Below, in pieces: positions 36,301-48,694 of a stretch of DNA of 64,000 nt. Origin of the DNA: Thelonectria olida. Taxonomy: Eukaryota; Ascomycota; Sordariomycetes; Hypocreales; Nectriaceae. The stretch's first letter is position 1. Each line of letters starts with the position of its first letter. The stretch covers positions 62,001-126,000 of the forward strand of contig JAGPYM010000014.1 of the NCBI GenBank assembly GCA_020736575.1, read 5' to 3'. The notes beneath the pieces were generated by a model. The model had not been told where the DNA came from, did no database searches, and saw only the letters and a program-made list of their open reading frames with translations. Both the position numbers and the translations under genes were made by a program.

Positions 36301-37287
36301 TGGGGGGCGAACGACGTCAACAGGTTCTGCGACCGTCCCATGTGCCAAGCGCTCTCGCCCACTTCGTTCCTGGACTTGGCTGTATTGAACGGGCTCACAT
36401 CCTTCGCTGAGAGACAGATTGCACAGAGGGGCTCATCCGCGTTGGTGGGTGTAAACACCACCAAGCTCTTGTATTACGCGATCGTGGGGATTCTTCGGAT
36501 AGTTCATGTGTTTCCAGATGTCTTTGTATCAGAACAATTCCTCAACGATGCTGAACTTTGGTATCGTTTCATAAAGTTTGGCATTCGGAACAGTTTCGAT
36601 CCGAACGGGATACTGATGCTCAGAGTGTCCCACGACGAGGGTATTGTGGCAAATTATGGTCAATCAGAGCAAGGATTGGTGGAACCTATCACACTGCTCC
36701 AATATACTGGATCAGTGGCATTCAACTGCAGGGGTAGTGATCAGCCCAGGAGCGTGGACTTCCTGGACACGTTACACATTATCATGAAGGGCGAGGATGT
36801 GAGCAGCAATCTGGGAAAGTTCTGGTTCTCCGATGAGCCAATATCACGGCCCGCAGTCCGCTACTTCCTCCCCAAAGGAGGGACTCTCGTCGATCCCTTT
36901 CGGGATCAAGCTCTAGGACGCGCCCTGGTGCATTCTCTATTGGCATTTCTCGACTATGGCCTCAGTCCCAACGCCCGCTACAGCAATGGCATGAGCATAT
37001 TTGAGACGGCCGTTTTGGTTTGCAACTATGGCATAGTCAAGGACATGCTGGAGCGAGGCGCTAAGGTTACGCCGGGCCTCATCACGGACGAGGGCACGCC
37101 TGTCCCAGGTCCATGTGGCATATTGCACGAGATGCGGTGGATAAGGCCTGAGATATATACTCGTGAAGCGATAGAACTTGTCTGCCAACAGTCCCGGCCC
37201 AACTCAAACTGGGATTACTGGGTTCAGGAATTCGAGGACTGGCTCCAAGAGGATAAACGAGCCGAGCTATGGTGGCTGGAATTATGA
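33360..37287 (+). pseudogene. Alpha/beta hydrolase-NACHT protein, 5' part disrupted
   Basis: The exon pattern is clear: 33360-33463, 33530-33962, 34088-34405, 34469-34661, 34737-36045, 36105-37287. The N-terminal hydrolase region has IVFIHGIQGHPRKTW and the nucleophile elbow VAHSLGG. The NACHT NTPase has the P-loop GKPGSGKST and Walker B FIDALDE; a long C-terminal region follows. Such proteins act as fungal NLR-type receptors. The second exon is damaged: an in-frame TGA at 33639-33641, and the conserved part from about 33739 to 33908 lies in another frame than both flanks, implying two compensating shifts. A 103-nt intron (33581-33683, weak acceptor) could hide the stop and the first shift, but not the shift near 33908. 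Downstream exons are intact, so decay is recent or the assembly has an error. Confidence 0.75.
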
Positions 37288-37425
37288 GTGATAATTGTAG
37301 TTTTATTCATTTTTAGCATTTATCGCTTCCAGTTAGATTCAAGGGGCAAGCTCGGTAAACTCCCAATATGCATAATCCGACCTCTCTAGATTTAGGCTGG
37401 CCATGATGACTTCATGATATGAGTT

Positions 37426-40400
37426 CTAAATTTTGTCGAGAAACCACTTGATCTCCTTCATAACCGTTTCTTGGTCTGCCTCCGCGTCTATTGGAATCAC
37501 GTCAACCTCATCCAGCCCAGGATTCTCATGCAAGCTGATCTGTCCATCGACCATTGAGGCACTCATGTAGTGACCTTGTCGTTCCTCCAATCTCTTGACT
37601 AAAGCATCTCGCCCAGACTGAAGGTCAAAAACAAGAACTGCCACACCATGTTTGGCAAGCAACTCGCGGATTCTTAGCCGGTAAGTTGCTTTCAGGGCGG
37701 AGCAACTGATGATGACAGAATCGTACCCCAAGTCAAGCAACGTATCTTTGGCACGATCAGAGATACGGTCCAACCAAGCAAATCGATCGATGTCCTCGAG
37801 AGCCGTGTGCGATCTCATCTGCTCAACTGCCGCTCGGCTATGAAGAGTATCGCCTTCGATGAAGGGCACATCTAAGGACTGGGAGATGGCGGTTCCGACT
37901 GTCGACTTGCCAGTTCCGCAAGGGCCGGCCACCAAAATCGCCCTCTTTGGTACCGCATTAGCGTCCCCTCTCTTCCAAGAGGAGTTCAAGAAGTGGTTAA
38001 TAAATTTGCTAACCAGGCCTTGATCCAGCACGGGGGCATTTGCCAAGGCAGGTGACAACGAACAAGCGATGCCAGTCTCGAAGGCCTTTGAAGGTGCAAA
38101 TGCTTCCTTGTCATATTTTGAAGCAAAAAAGTCAACCAGCTTGATTGGAGGATTGATTGCAGGGTCTGGGTTTGAAGAACGAAGACGGTGAATCCATTCC
38201 TTCGGTTCAACCTCCTCAAACGACAGACCTGCCTTTCTCAACGATGGTAAAAGGTCGTCAGTCCAGCTGAACATCTTCGGGTTCGCAACATTGGCAAACA
38301 AGCTGCCCGAGTCAGAGAGTGAGATGTCTGCCACCGCTTCCGCGACTGTATCAACAGGCAGCCAGGACGGGGTCTCTTTGAGCTTCGGCAGAGCGCCCAC
38401 CGTGACAGCTGCCTGCATCATCATCGGGACGGCCTCTTGAGCATTCCAAATGCCGTGCTGAGTGTCGCCGACAATCTGACCGACTCTCAGGACTCTAGTA
38501 GTGACGCCTTGAGCAGCGGCGTGGGCGCAAAGATGTTCAGCGACAGACTTAGACTGAGCGTAGCCCATGCCCTGTGCCCATTCGAGGCTGGGCAATGCCT
38601 CAGGGACGGGAACGGTGGTGGCCCGCGAACAGGTGCTCACCGAAGAACAAAAGTTCATCGACGCTGGAGAGGCGGATGACCTGCAAAGATTAATCAGGTT
38701 GGCCACACCGGCGATGTTGCTCTTCTCGAAGCTTGACAGCTGCATGTTGAAGTTGACGGACCACGCGCAATGAATGGCAACTCCAAGGTCGCTGATAATG
38801 GACTCATAATCTGAGACTGCGAGGCCGAGTTTCGCATCAGAAAGGTCAGATGGAAGAACGACAATTTTGCGGCGGGCTTCAAGTGGCATTGTGTGGTAGA
38901 CTTGTCGCTGGAGCATTGACTCTTTCACACGCTCAACCCCCTGTGATTTTGAACTAGCTCTCACGAGGCAGTAGATGCGACTGACTCTTGGATCAGCTGA
39001 GAGCTTCACAACTACATGGGCACCGAGTGAGCCAGTAGCGCCGGTTACCACCTGCAAATGTCAGCTTAACTCGTTGTTAGGTAGGTAAAGGGCGGGGACT
39101 TACCGCGGAGAACTGTTCAATGTGGGGAGGTTTGATCTCATATTTGTCAATAAGAGTCCTCATCTGGTCCTCAATCGAGACCTGGTCATCTGCTTCATGA
39201 CCGGCTCGTAAGTTGTATAGAAACTTGCTCAGCTTCTCAATAGAGGGCTGCTCAAAGACGACGTTCTGTCCAAGCTTGTTACCGCCAACGTCAACCGTCT
39301 TCAGGATTTCACTTCGCATCTGAATCGCCTGCAATGAGTCGAGGCCAAGAAGGAAGAAGTCTGTGTCGTCGGCAATACCCTTGTCTGTGGCAAGAGTCCG
39401 GAAGAGAAGATCTCGCACGAAAGCTTGAAGTTCAGGAAGGTCTAGCTGCTCCAAATCAGCATCGCTGACATCTGCGGCGTCGTATGCGTCATCAATTTCC
39501 TTCTGAAACTGCTTCACGAATGCTTGTCGGATGACGCTTCCCTTGTCCGTTCGCGGATAAGTACAATCCTGAGGAAGAACGCGGACCATCGCTTTAGAGA
39601 TGCGGGCAAAGGCATCGGCAGACTGGTTCGCAGACTCGACAACAGGCCATACACCCTCGAGAATTTCCTGGTTCGACTTGCCAGCCCAGATTGAAGACGG
39701 CACAACAAGAATGCCGAGATAAGGACGACCAGCCCCGAAGACGACAGCTTCTGTGATGTTCTTATTTGATCGGATCGAACCTTCCATGGCGAGGGGGTTG
39801 AACTTTTCGCCGTTGACAAGGACAATGGTGTCGTCTATTCGGCACATGTACTTCCATGCTCGAGGGATCGTGGGATGTGGCTCGAAGAGATCCTTGGTCG
39901 TGTAGGAGTTGTCGGGTTGGTTGGACTGGACCTTGGCTGGCCAACCGTCTGTGACACAGCATTCGTAAAGATTTGGACCTCTGGGAATCCATTTGAGGAA
40001 CGGAGAAAGTTTCTCGTGCTCTCGGACGTAGTTCCAGGCCTTGTCGCCGTCTGGCCGGAATGAAGTCATGAGTTGGCCAACTTCAGTTCTATTGCGTGTC
40101 AGTTTGTCTCAAAATCACACGTCTCGCAAAACTCACGCGCCGTAGTGTCCAACAAGATTGACGCCATTATCCACCAAGAGGTTTCCCAGATCGTCGGGGC
40201 AAGCGGATCCTCCATACATGACGACGCGAAGTTCCTGGAGGAGTGCGATGCCCTCCTCTGTTTCCGCAAGCAGCTTCAACGCATACGGAACGCCGTAAAA
40301 GATCTCGAACTTGTGTTCCCGCATGATCTTCAGAAGATGGTCTTGGGTGAGCGGTAGATCGGCATTGTACAAGTGAATGGGCTTTTGGCTGTAAATGGCA

Positions 40401-41237
40401 CGGAACATGTTGCAGATTCCATGGTTGTGGAATAACGGCAGAGTGATGAATGCCTTCATCTCCATGCTGCTGGCATAGTTGGCGAGACATGATTTGTGTG
40501 GTTGGTAGATGGGCTTTGGCAGTCCCGTTGAGCCTACAAGCATCTTGTCAGAGGTTGGGTATATTTGATCAGAAGTCAATCAACTTACCGCTTGAATGAA
40601 TGATCCAAGCAATGTTGTTTGTTTCCACCTCGCCGTCTAAGGCCAAGTCCATCTGAGTATCTCCATGCGCTTCAACAGCAAACTCGAAGGTGCTTCGGCC
40701 TGCAATCTCAAGCACGTCTAAGCCAGGAATGGACTCCTGGACCTTGCCAGCCACCTCAAGATGTCTAGCCTCAGCCACAATTGCAGTAGCTTCAGTAGTA
40801 TTAACTAAAGACTCAATAGCCACCTGAGGTATCCTGGTTGACAACAGCAAGACTGTATGGCCAAGCTTACTCAATGCAAGCATGGTGATCAGGTACTCCA
40901 AGTTGGAGGGCCCAAGCATGGCGACCACCCTCGGCTTTTCGGCTGAGGTTGATCGCACAGGCAATTTCGTCTCATAATGTTTGGCGACTCTCCAGGCGAA
41001 GACGTCTAATTGCTGAAGGGTGTAGTCAACAAAAGTGGTGCCGGAGGAAGGGTACGACACTGCGTGGGTGTGTGAGTGCAGAACAGCCCGTCGACGGAGT
41101 AGTCCATCCACCGTCTGTAGCGAGGAATCATCATCTGCGGTAGCTCGCCTAGTAGAGACGGTTTGTAAACTCTGGAGAGCGTCTGAGTCAGTTGGAAGAC
41201 TCTCCAAGTGGCTGGGGATATAAACAGAAGCAGGCAT
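37426..41237 (-). CDS. NRPS-like carboxylate reductase fused to gluconokinase domain
   Basis: Exons 41237-40589, 40533-40137, 40088-39104, 39051-37426; introns 55, 48 and 52 nt; 1218 residues. The adenylation domain (about 40-560) has the A3 core SSGSTGLPKP across the first splice, YGATEVG, and a DDTIVLVNGEKFNP motif. The carrier domain has LGLDSLQA with the pantetheine Ser at about 600. The thioester reductase (678 to about 1000) has TGATGSLG and catalytic YAQSK (Tyr about 841). It would activate an acid with ATP, load it and release an aldehyde. A complete gluconokinase-like domain (about 1046-1218) follows, with P-loop GPCGTGKST, a downstream IEGDTLH, and SCSALK. I know of no standard family with this fusion. 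The gene is divergent from an MFS gene. Confidence 0.92.
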
Positions 41238-42006
41238 TGTGAGAAAAGATGCGATTGATGTTGTGATGTCTGGCTGAAGATGAAGACGTTACAATGGCGA
41301 CGTTATGTACGTTCGAGATGGAAAGAAGGCCGGCCTGAGAGCATCACAACGGACTTGCCCAGGCTTCCGAGGCCAACTCCCGTTCGAGACCCCAAGAGCT
41401 CCACAAGGAGGGTGTGCACTGGCAGGCGTACGGTACCTACGGATAAGTGTCCGCCGGCGAGTGAAAGAAGAATCCGCCTCATCTCGGACAGCTGCTTCGT
41501 GTAGCATTCAGCGGGAATATCCGGGCAGGCACGCCTTCAACTTGACAGTCTAAGAATGGTGCAAAGCCAATTCATTACTTGCCCGTGGCTATTCCCTTTG
41601 TCCGTCTCTCAGTGCATGTGGTATTTGCCGCAACCAAATGTTATCCTCCAGCCGTTGGGGCGACATTCTTTTACGGATATAGATCCGACCACCAACCAGT
41701 TGACGAGGATATCCGCCCCCAGGGGGCGAGGATCTAACGCAGAACGCGGGGTATGGGGAAATTCCCACCTTTTGAGTTAGCCGAAAGGTCGAGATCAAGT
41801 CTCGTCACTCGGCAATTGACCGTTAATGTAGAGTAAGGACCACGAGGTAGTTTGACGCTTAAGGCGTTGCCTGGGTGGCCTGACAAGGGGATTCGACTAT
41901 AATACGACTCATGGCCGTCCAACTCTGGGATCATGCAGCATCACAGCTCTCCTCCTTCATCACCCTCTCAATCAGACGCTCAAGACCTGCCCCTAAACAA
42001 GCCAGC
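41238..42006. promoter_or_regulatory. Divergent promoter, NRPS-like/MFS
   Basis: Shared 770-bp region between the starts of the NRPS-like enzyme and the transporter, suggesting co-regulation. Several CGG triplets are present, the half-site of Zn2Cys6 regulators such as the one at 45136, but no clear paired site was identified. Confidence 0.45.
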
Positions 42007-43658
42007 ATGGCCCAAGAAAGTCCACGTCTCGACAAGCCCGAGATCGTCATGGTGGACGACAAGGACATGCATCGAGATGGCACCGATGCGGAGAAAGCCA
42101 CTCATGTGCAGACTATTGACAACATTCGAGTTCTCGGCTTGAGTAACGACGATGCCGAGTTTTACAAGAGCTACACACCTGCCCAGCGGAAGAAGATTAT
42201 GCACAAGGTATGAGGGATAGTGGCAAACAGTGAAAATACCAACAACTCGCTAATCACCGTCAACAGGTCGACAGACGCCTTGTCCCGATGCTCGCTGTTC
42301 TATACCTAATCTCACACCTGGACCGCGCCAACATTGGCAATGCCAAGATTGAAGGTCTCGCAGACGATCTCAACCTCGTTGGCAGCCAATGGAACATTGT
42401 GCTCAGCTTGTTCTTCATCCCCTACATCCTCCTCGAAGTCCCCAGCAACATGGTCCTCAAGCGGTTCAAGCGTCCGTCCGTCTACCTTGGCACACTTGTC
42501 ACCATTTGGGGAATCATCATGACTTTCCACGGCGTGGTCAAGAACTTTGCCGGTCTCTTGGCTGTCCGTCTCTTGCTGGGTGTCTTCGAGAGTGGCTTTT
42601 ATCCCGGAGCGGTGTATCTTTGCACTTTTTGGTACATGCCCAGGGATCTCGCGACGCGCATTGCCTACTTCTACTGCACCAGTGCTCTGTCGGGTGCCTT
42701 CTCCGGCTTACTGGCAGCTGGAATTGCCCAGATGGACGGTGTTGGGGGTTACGAGGGCTGGCGCTGGATTTTTATCCTCGAAGGCATCGTGACCGTGATT
42801 CTCGGCATCTCTTGCTTCTTCTTCCTGATCGACTCGCCAGCTCTATCCACTAGGTGGCTCTCCACAGACGAGATCAGGTTCCTCGAACTTCAGAGCTTCA
42901 TCAAGCAGGGCGGACGATTTGCCGAGGAGTCGACCGGCAAGAAGAAGATTGACTGGCATGACGTGAAGATGGTCCTCAAGAACTGGCGACTTTACATGCA
43001 GGCGTACATCTTGCTGTGCATCTCGGCATGCTCCTACGGAACCAAGTTCACTCTTCCTTCCATCGTCAAGGCAATGGGCTTTACCAACACTAACGCTCAG
43101 CTCATGACTGTCCCAGCCTACGTCGCCGGTGGAATTTCGACCATCTTCTTCGCTAAGCTCTCTGACCACTTTCACTGGAGAATGCCTTTCGTTGCCATTC
43201 CTCTGGGCCTGATTGCCATCGGCTACTCGATTGTCATGGGCTTGGGCGGAAACCTCTCCGGCAGCCACATTGGTCCCGGATATTTTGGTATCGTTTTGAC
43301 TACCATGGGTATCTATCCTGTTCAGCCTGCTGGCAGCAGTTGGGCCGCCAACAACCTGGCTCCGTCCAGCCGACGTGCAATTGGCGTGGCTTTCAACATT
43401 TGTGTTGGAAACATTGGAGGAATCATCGGTAGCTACATGTATCTGGACAAGGAAGCTCCTCAGTACCACACTGGTTTCGGCCTTTCGCTTGCGTTTGGCG
43501 GCTCAGGTCTCCTTGTTGCTCTCCTCCTAGAGCTAAGCTACAAATGGGGCAATGCCAAGAAGGCCAAGCTTACGGAGGAAGAGATCCAGGAGCAGTATAC
43601 AGAGGCTGAGCTACTGAGGATGGGTGACAAGAGCCCACTGTTCAAGTACATCCTTTAG
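42007..43658 (+). CDS. MFS transporter, anion:cation symporter (Dal5-like) type
   Basis: Exons 42007-42207 and 42267-43658 give 530 residues. A second in-frame ATG at 41911 would add 32 residues; 42007 fits family length better. A hydrophilic N terminus is followed by about twelve helices. The family marks are the HLDRANIGNAK segment in TM1, a long TM1-TM2 loop, EVPSN in TM2 and RLLLGVFESGFYPG in TM4. This family imports organic anions such as allantoate, nicotinate, pantothenate and sugar acids. Sharing a promoter with the NRPS-like reductase-kinase suggests it carries that enzyme's acid substrate or product. Confidence 0.92.
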
Positions 43659-43894
43659 GATAGGAGATCATGAGTCAGGGTGCTTAGTATACAGAATTGG
43701 GGTGATTGGTAGAGACGGTCTACCTAGATAGGAAGTGTGTAGACTTCGCATTGTCTACCTAGGCACTGAAAGAGTGGTATTTGAGAGCTCCTATAATGCA
43801 TCAATACAATACATTCATCTCCTATTGGTTCACCAAAACATTTTCAGATATTTCCCATGTTTACTTTCTGTTGTCTGTATATTGACCGCCATAG

Positions 43895-44437
43895 GTCACA
43901 TTAGATGAGGGTGCTACGTTGCAACTAGAAATCCAATGGACTTGCAGCAGTAATCCCTCAGGTCAAGAGTGCATGAAGTGCAGATTCGACGGCGGCAAGG
44001 ATTGGTCTATCAACGATACTATCAACGACGCGAAGACCAGGATTTTGCCCAGGATCAGCACCGATCTTCAAAACGCCAAGAGAAATAGAAACAGAGTGAA
44101 CGCGGAGGTCGGCGCCTAGCAGCGCAGATACAACAGTTTGAACCCAATAGGCTGTGTCTGTTACCTAGGGTTAGACCGTGCGGTAAAGCGCCAGGACGGT
44201 ACCTCAGACGGCGCTGCCTGCGCTCTTCCTACGATGACTCAAGCGGTTTCAAGTGTCTCCTCATCCATCGTCTCTAGCACTGAGGACGCATCCAGCGCGG
44301 AACAGACGACATCTTCTCCCACACCGGATGCGACCTCGGCGAGCCCAACCGCATCACCTACTGACTGCCCTAAAGATGGTATTGGCCCAGTGTTCGTGAA
44401 TGGCACGGGGTCTGATTTTGATTGTCGATGCAACTAA
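43895..44437 (+). pseudogene. Decayed secreted/surface Ser-Thr-rich protein
   Basis: One frame runs from a possible acceptor at 43894 to TAA at 44437 and is broken only by a TAG near 44116. Before the stop is a segment with CMKC and an Asp/Asn/Arg/Lys-rich helix-like stretch. After it come two more cysteines, a Lys-Arg site, a Ser/Thr/Pro-rich stalk of about 60 residues and a final CRC. The 5' exon was not found. The TAG precedes a CAG and could come from a C-to-T change. Family unknown; a selenium or read-through explanation is not supported. Confidence 0.4.
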
Positions 44438-45135
44438 AAGAGTGCCATTGATCCCGTCACGGTCGACAGAGTAGGACAGTCGCAGCAGGTGCAACATAGG
44501 TAGTCGGTCGTCGATGGTGTATGTAGTCTGGTAGAGGCTACCTCTATATAGTTACAAAAGCCAAGAAGGAGGCCTGGTTTAAAACGAACAAAATAGCATC
44601 GTCGATGCTATAGCAAGCTGTCTGCACAATATGTGGCATACCAATAAAAGAATACTACCCAAGTGAACAATTCGATGGGCCCTCTCGTTGGAATCCTAGT
44701 TTGTAGGAATCCAATAGGCAGAGCGTCATCCCATAGTTTGAGGACTGGCCGCTTTACCAGGGGGCTTCATGTCGCCTCCACAATGCCTGCGATGCGGACC
44801 GGAGTAGACGGCACTAGTAACAACACCAGTCTCTCAATAGCTTGTCAAACTTCCTCAGCCTGCGCCTTGCTCTCTTTTCCCTCGCACTTGAGAAATCCCC
44901 GCGGGTATAGGGTAAATAGGTCATGGATTGGGTGAGAACGTTCAAGTCGTGGACCGGGTTCCCCGCAGATGCGGTACTATTAGCTCACTCACCCCAACTC
45001 ATCAACCAGGCATGTATATAGAGAACCTTGTCCGCTCGTCCTTTTACTTTTCCGTTGGATCTCCCTTATCCGTCAATCGTCACCACTTCATCTCCGGCGC
45101 CCAATCCCCCCTTTGAGTCTTGTGAGACAATCCAC
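44438..45135. other. Intergenic, promoter of the 45136 regulator
   Basis: No coding signal. GC-rich CCCCGCGGG near 44895-44910 and CT-rich leader close to the ATG at 45136. Confidence 0.45.
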
Positions 45136-47572
45136 ATGGATCCTCCGATGAACGGCTCATCCTACCCAGTGCCTGGCTCCTTGTCTGGGATCGAGCGTCA
45201 CTCTATCCCCATCTCTGATGCATCAGAAGAACCCGCCCTGGCCGCTTCTCCGGCCACTGCGTCCTCCGGCACGTACTACTCGGCGAGGAAACGGAGCACG
45301 CCCTCCTCCGACCAGTCGCTCCACCAGCAGGGCGACGAAGCAGCAACAGGCGGTCGCAAACATCGCAAAGTGAGCCGAGCGTGCGACTTTTGCAAGTCGA
45401 GAAAGGCCAAATGCAGCGGTGATCGCCCGTGCGCCAAGTGCGTTTCCAAGGGCAGGGCCTGTCTTTATGATGCCAAGTACACTCGCGGCCGACCACCAAC
45501 GCCGCCGCAGTCTCACTCGCGACTTTCATATGAGCAAGTCCGTCCAACACATGAAGAAGAAGCGGGATTTGGCATGATGGGTGCTGTTGGTGCCAATGCA
45601 TCACACACCGAGACACGAGACGAGATGGAATTGTCTCGCTCCCGCGAGAGCGCGGCACCATCCCGAGCATCACCAGAATTGGGCATGGCTGAGATACAAG
45701 GCCAAGTCTTCGACCCGACATCGAATCTTACCTTTCTACATCGCGCCTGGAAGCGTCTATCTGCTCATAACAGTAACACAACGGCGGATGTTGCGACGTC
45801 GTCGACAGAATCGCAATCCTTGACCATGGCTGGTGACAAACCTCTGCCACAGATTGATGAGGGCGCTCCGATACCCTTGCCCAGCCCGAATGAAGCCAGA
45901 AGACTTCTCTCGCTGTACTTTGACGTCTGTATTGCCACCTATCGCATCTTGCATCAGCCAACGGTCGAGACATGGCTGAGCACCATGGAGAAGAATGTCC
46001 AAGAAAAGCGCCCAGTGTGGCACGACATCGGCCGGGCGAGGGTAGCAATTGTCTTGGTTGCTCTGGCGGTGGCCACTCTTCACCAAGAAAAGTCTAAGGG
46101 ATTCTTGTCCACGGATGACGAATCATGGGCGCTTCGAACCAGCGACGAGCTCTTCAGCATCTCTACTCGTCTCGCCGACGAAGAAACCGGGTATCCCAAG
46201 TTGGAGTCTGCCCAAGCCCGCATTGTTCACGTATTATATCTTCTTACAACCTCGCGATTCAACCGAAGTTGGTACGTCTTCGGAACGGCGCTACAGCTCA
46301 TCTCGGCTCTTGGATTGCACCGGCGCGCCAACTCGAAGAGGCGCCGCATCTCGCAAACAGACTACATCCACACGCAATGCTCTATCCGGACCTTTTGGAC
46401 GGCATACATCCTCGATAATTACCTGGGCGTCATCTTCGGTCGGCCACGGCATTTTCACGACGATGACATTGATCAGGTGTTTCCTGACCGGGTCAACGAC
46501 GATGAAATGACGGCACTGGGACCTCGCGATATGCCAGAGAACCCAGAAGACTGCCATGTTGATGCATTGACCTTTCATGCCAAGTAAGAAAACCCCCTCG
46601 CCTCACTCCTCAAATCCCTGCTCGCGGAATTCTGACTTGTCCCAATCATTCATAGAATCGCACAGATCATCGGCTGCATCTCTAGAGAAGTCTATGCGGT
46701 TCGCGACATCACCAGCCAAGAACGCGTCACTGCCGCTCAAAAGCTCAATCAGCGTATTCATGACTGGCACGCAAGTTTGCCGTTGCATCTTGGTTCAATC
46801 CGACCATCGATGCTCATCACAAGCTATCGAAGACAGGCAACCGTTCTCAAGCTGGCACACTCTCATGCAATTATGCATGCCAACCGCTTGTTTCTCCTGG
46901 GCGACTCAACTACAGCGTACGAGAGCCAGGTAACCGAGTGTATGGCTGCCGCGAAAGCCGTTCTCAATACGGTTGATCACATGGCACGAGAAGGACCAAT
47001 CTTTCATGCGTTTTGGTGGACGCACCACGTAACCTTTTGCGCGCTCATCATCACCTTCGTCTGGGAGATTCAACAACGAAGAACTGGGCGATTGGTTGGA
47101 AAACAAGATAGGGTCAAGCTCATGGAATTGGCTGAAAGATGTCAAGGCCATCTAGCTCGCGCCACCGCCTCAAACTCGCCAAGTCGTAAATATGCCGTCA
47201 TCCTCGAGGAATTCCGCAATGCGGCGACGAACCAGCCCTCACGAGTAGCAATGAACACGAACACAGATGCAGAGGCTTCGGGAACCTCGCAGGCCATCAA
47301 CCAAGGCAATAGGATAGAAGATACCAGCAACGTCGACACCAATAACGCAATTATTGGTGATGCTGGACAGGGCTACGGCAGCTCTGACGCCGCAATACTT
47401 GACCCACGGCTCTTTGACGAGTGGCAGACGACGGACTGGCTGGATCTCGATTCTTCGGTAAGTCAGACAATGTTCTGTTTCGAGTGAACTGGATCATGGT
47501 GTTAACATCAAGCAGGCTTTCTGGCCTGATGTGGATATTGACGAGACAATGATGTGGTCGACAATTGTATAA
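45136..47572 (+). CDS. Zn2Cys6 transcription factor with Fungal_trans domain
   Basis: Exons 45136-46583, 46656-47457 and 47516-47572 give 768 residues. The frame is open upstream of 45136 but has no earlier ATG. The zinc cluster (about residues 82-110) reads ACDFCKSRKAKC, then C, C and C with standard spacing. The central regulatory domain has an LLSLYFDVCIATYRILH segment and the typical SIRTFWTAYILDNYLGVIFGRP motif. The last 19 residues are acidic with Trp and Phe, created by the final splice. It lies between the transporter and the aldo-keto reductase and is the likely local regulator of the NRPS-like cluster. Confidence 0.92.
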
Positions 47573-47660
47573 ATACAGCAATAGAAAGGTCACTGTTTAA
47601 TTACTGGCCTGTTTAATGTATTATTTTAGATGCTCTTCAATTCATGTCAATTCTACTCGT

Positions 47661-48694
47661 CTATTTTCCAAACTTTTCCAAATTCTCAGGCCCAGTCTCT
47701 CGTGCCACCCGCTTGACTTCCTCCTCGCCCAGCTCCTGGAAGATGTCATAGCCCCATCGCGTCTGCCAATTGTATCTCTTGTTCCGCTCCAGGCCATTGA
47801 GCTTGTCGAATGCCTCGCGGGGAAGCTCCTTCACCTTGATGTTGGACTCGATGCGGCTCGGAGTCACACTCTTAGGAAGCACCACAGTCCCGCGCTGCAC
47901 GCCCCAGGAATAAAGAACCTGGCCGATGTCGAGGTCGAGTTCCTTGCCCAGCTCTGCGACAAGAGGGTCGTCGACGGTTCGAGCTTCTCCAGTCTGGTTG
48001 TTCCCGAGAGGAGAGTAGGCGGCGAGCTGGATGCCCTTGGACTTGCAGTAGTCGAGAAGCTCTGGCTGTTGCAGGTAAGGATGGGCCTCGATTTGGTTGA
48101 CGGCTGGGACGACAGTTGTTTTGCTGAGTAGGTTGTCGAGTCGGTTCTTTGTGAAATTAGACACGCCAATCGCGCGGACTTTGCCAGTCTGAAGAAGCTT
48201 CTCCATTGCGGCGTAGGTCACGGCGGGATCGATGTCTGCCAGTTCAAAAACTCCATCCGAGTCAATTGGAAACCAGTCATCACCAGACTTGAAGGCGCTG
48301 TGACTTGCATTAGCCTTCTCGATACGAGACTGTTAAGAGTGTGTGCTTGAGGAACTTACACTGGCCAATGCATCAGAAAGAGATCCAAATAATCCGTCCC
48401 CAAATCCTTGAGCGTCTTCTCAAGGCCCTTCTCGACATCTTCAGGAGCGTGCTTGGTGTTCCATAGCTTGCCAGTAATGAAAATGTCAGACCTGGACACG
48501 CCGCTCTTGCGAATGCCCTCGCCAACTTCGACCTCGTTGCGGTAAATGGCAGCGCAGTCAATGTGCTCGTATCCGCTGCGCAAGGCAATCTCTACGGCCT
48601 TTTCGACTTGACCGGGGGGAGCTTGCCAGGTGCCGAAGCCCACGGCGGGAATTTTGGCTCCAGTGTTGAGGGTGAAATGAGTGCTGAGAGGCAT
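47661..48694 (-). CDS. Aldo-keto reductase
   Basis: Exons 48694-48360 and 48297-47661 give 323 residues; the acceptor at 48298 is chosen over one six bases away because it restores HWPVAF. It is a complete AKR with the catalytic Asp and Tyr (DCAAIYRNE, about 45-53), Lys (ITGKLW, about 77) and His (LMHWP, about 108), and a late NADPH site (IPKS-like [13 protein letters not shown]). It is similar to fungal glycerol/glyceraldehyde/galacturonate-type reductases. It could reduce the aldehyde released by the NRPS-like enzyme to an alcohol. Its 3' end is only about 90 bp from that of the regulator gene. Confidence 0.93.
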
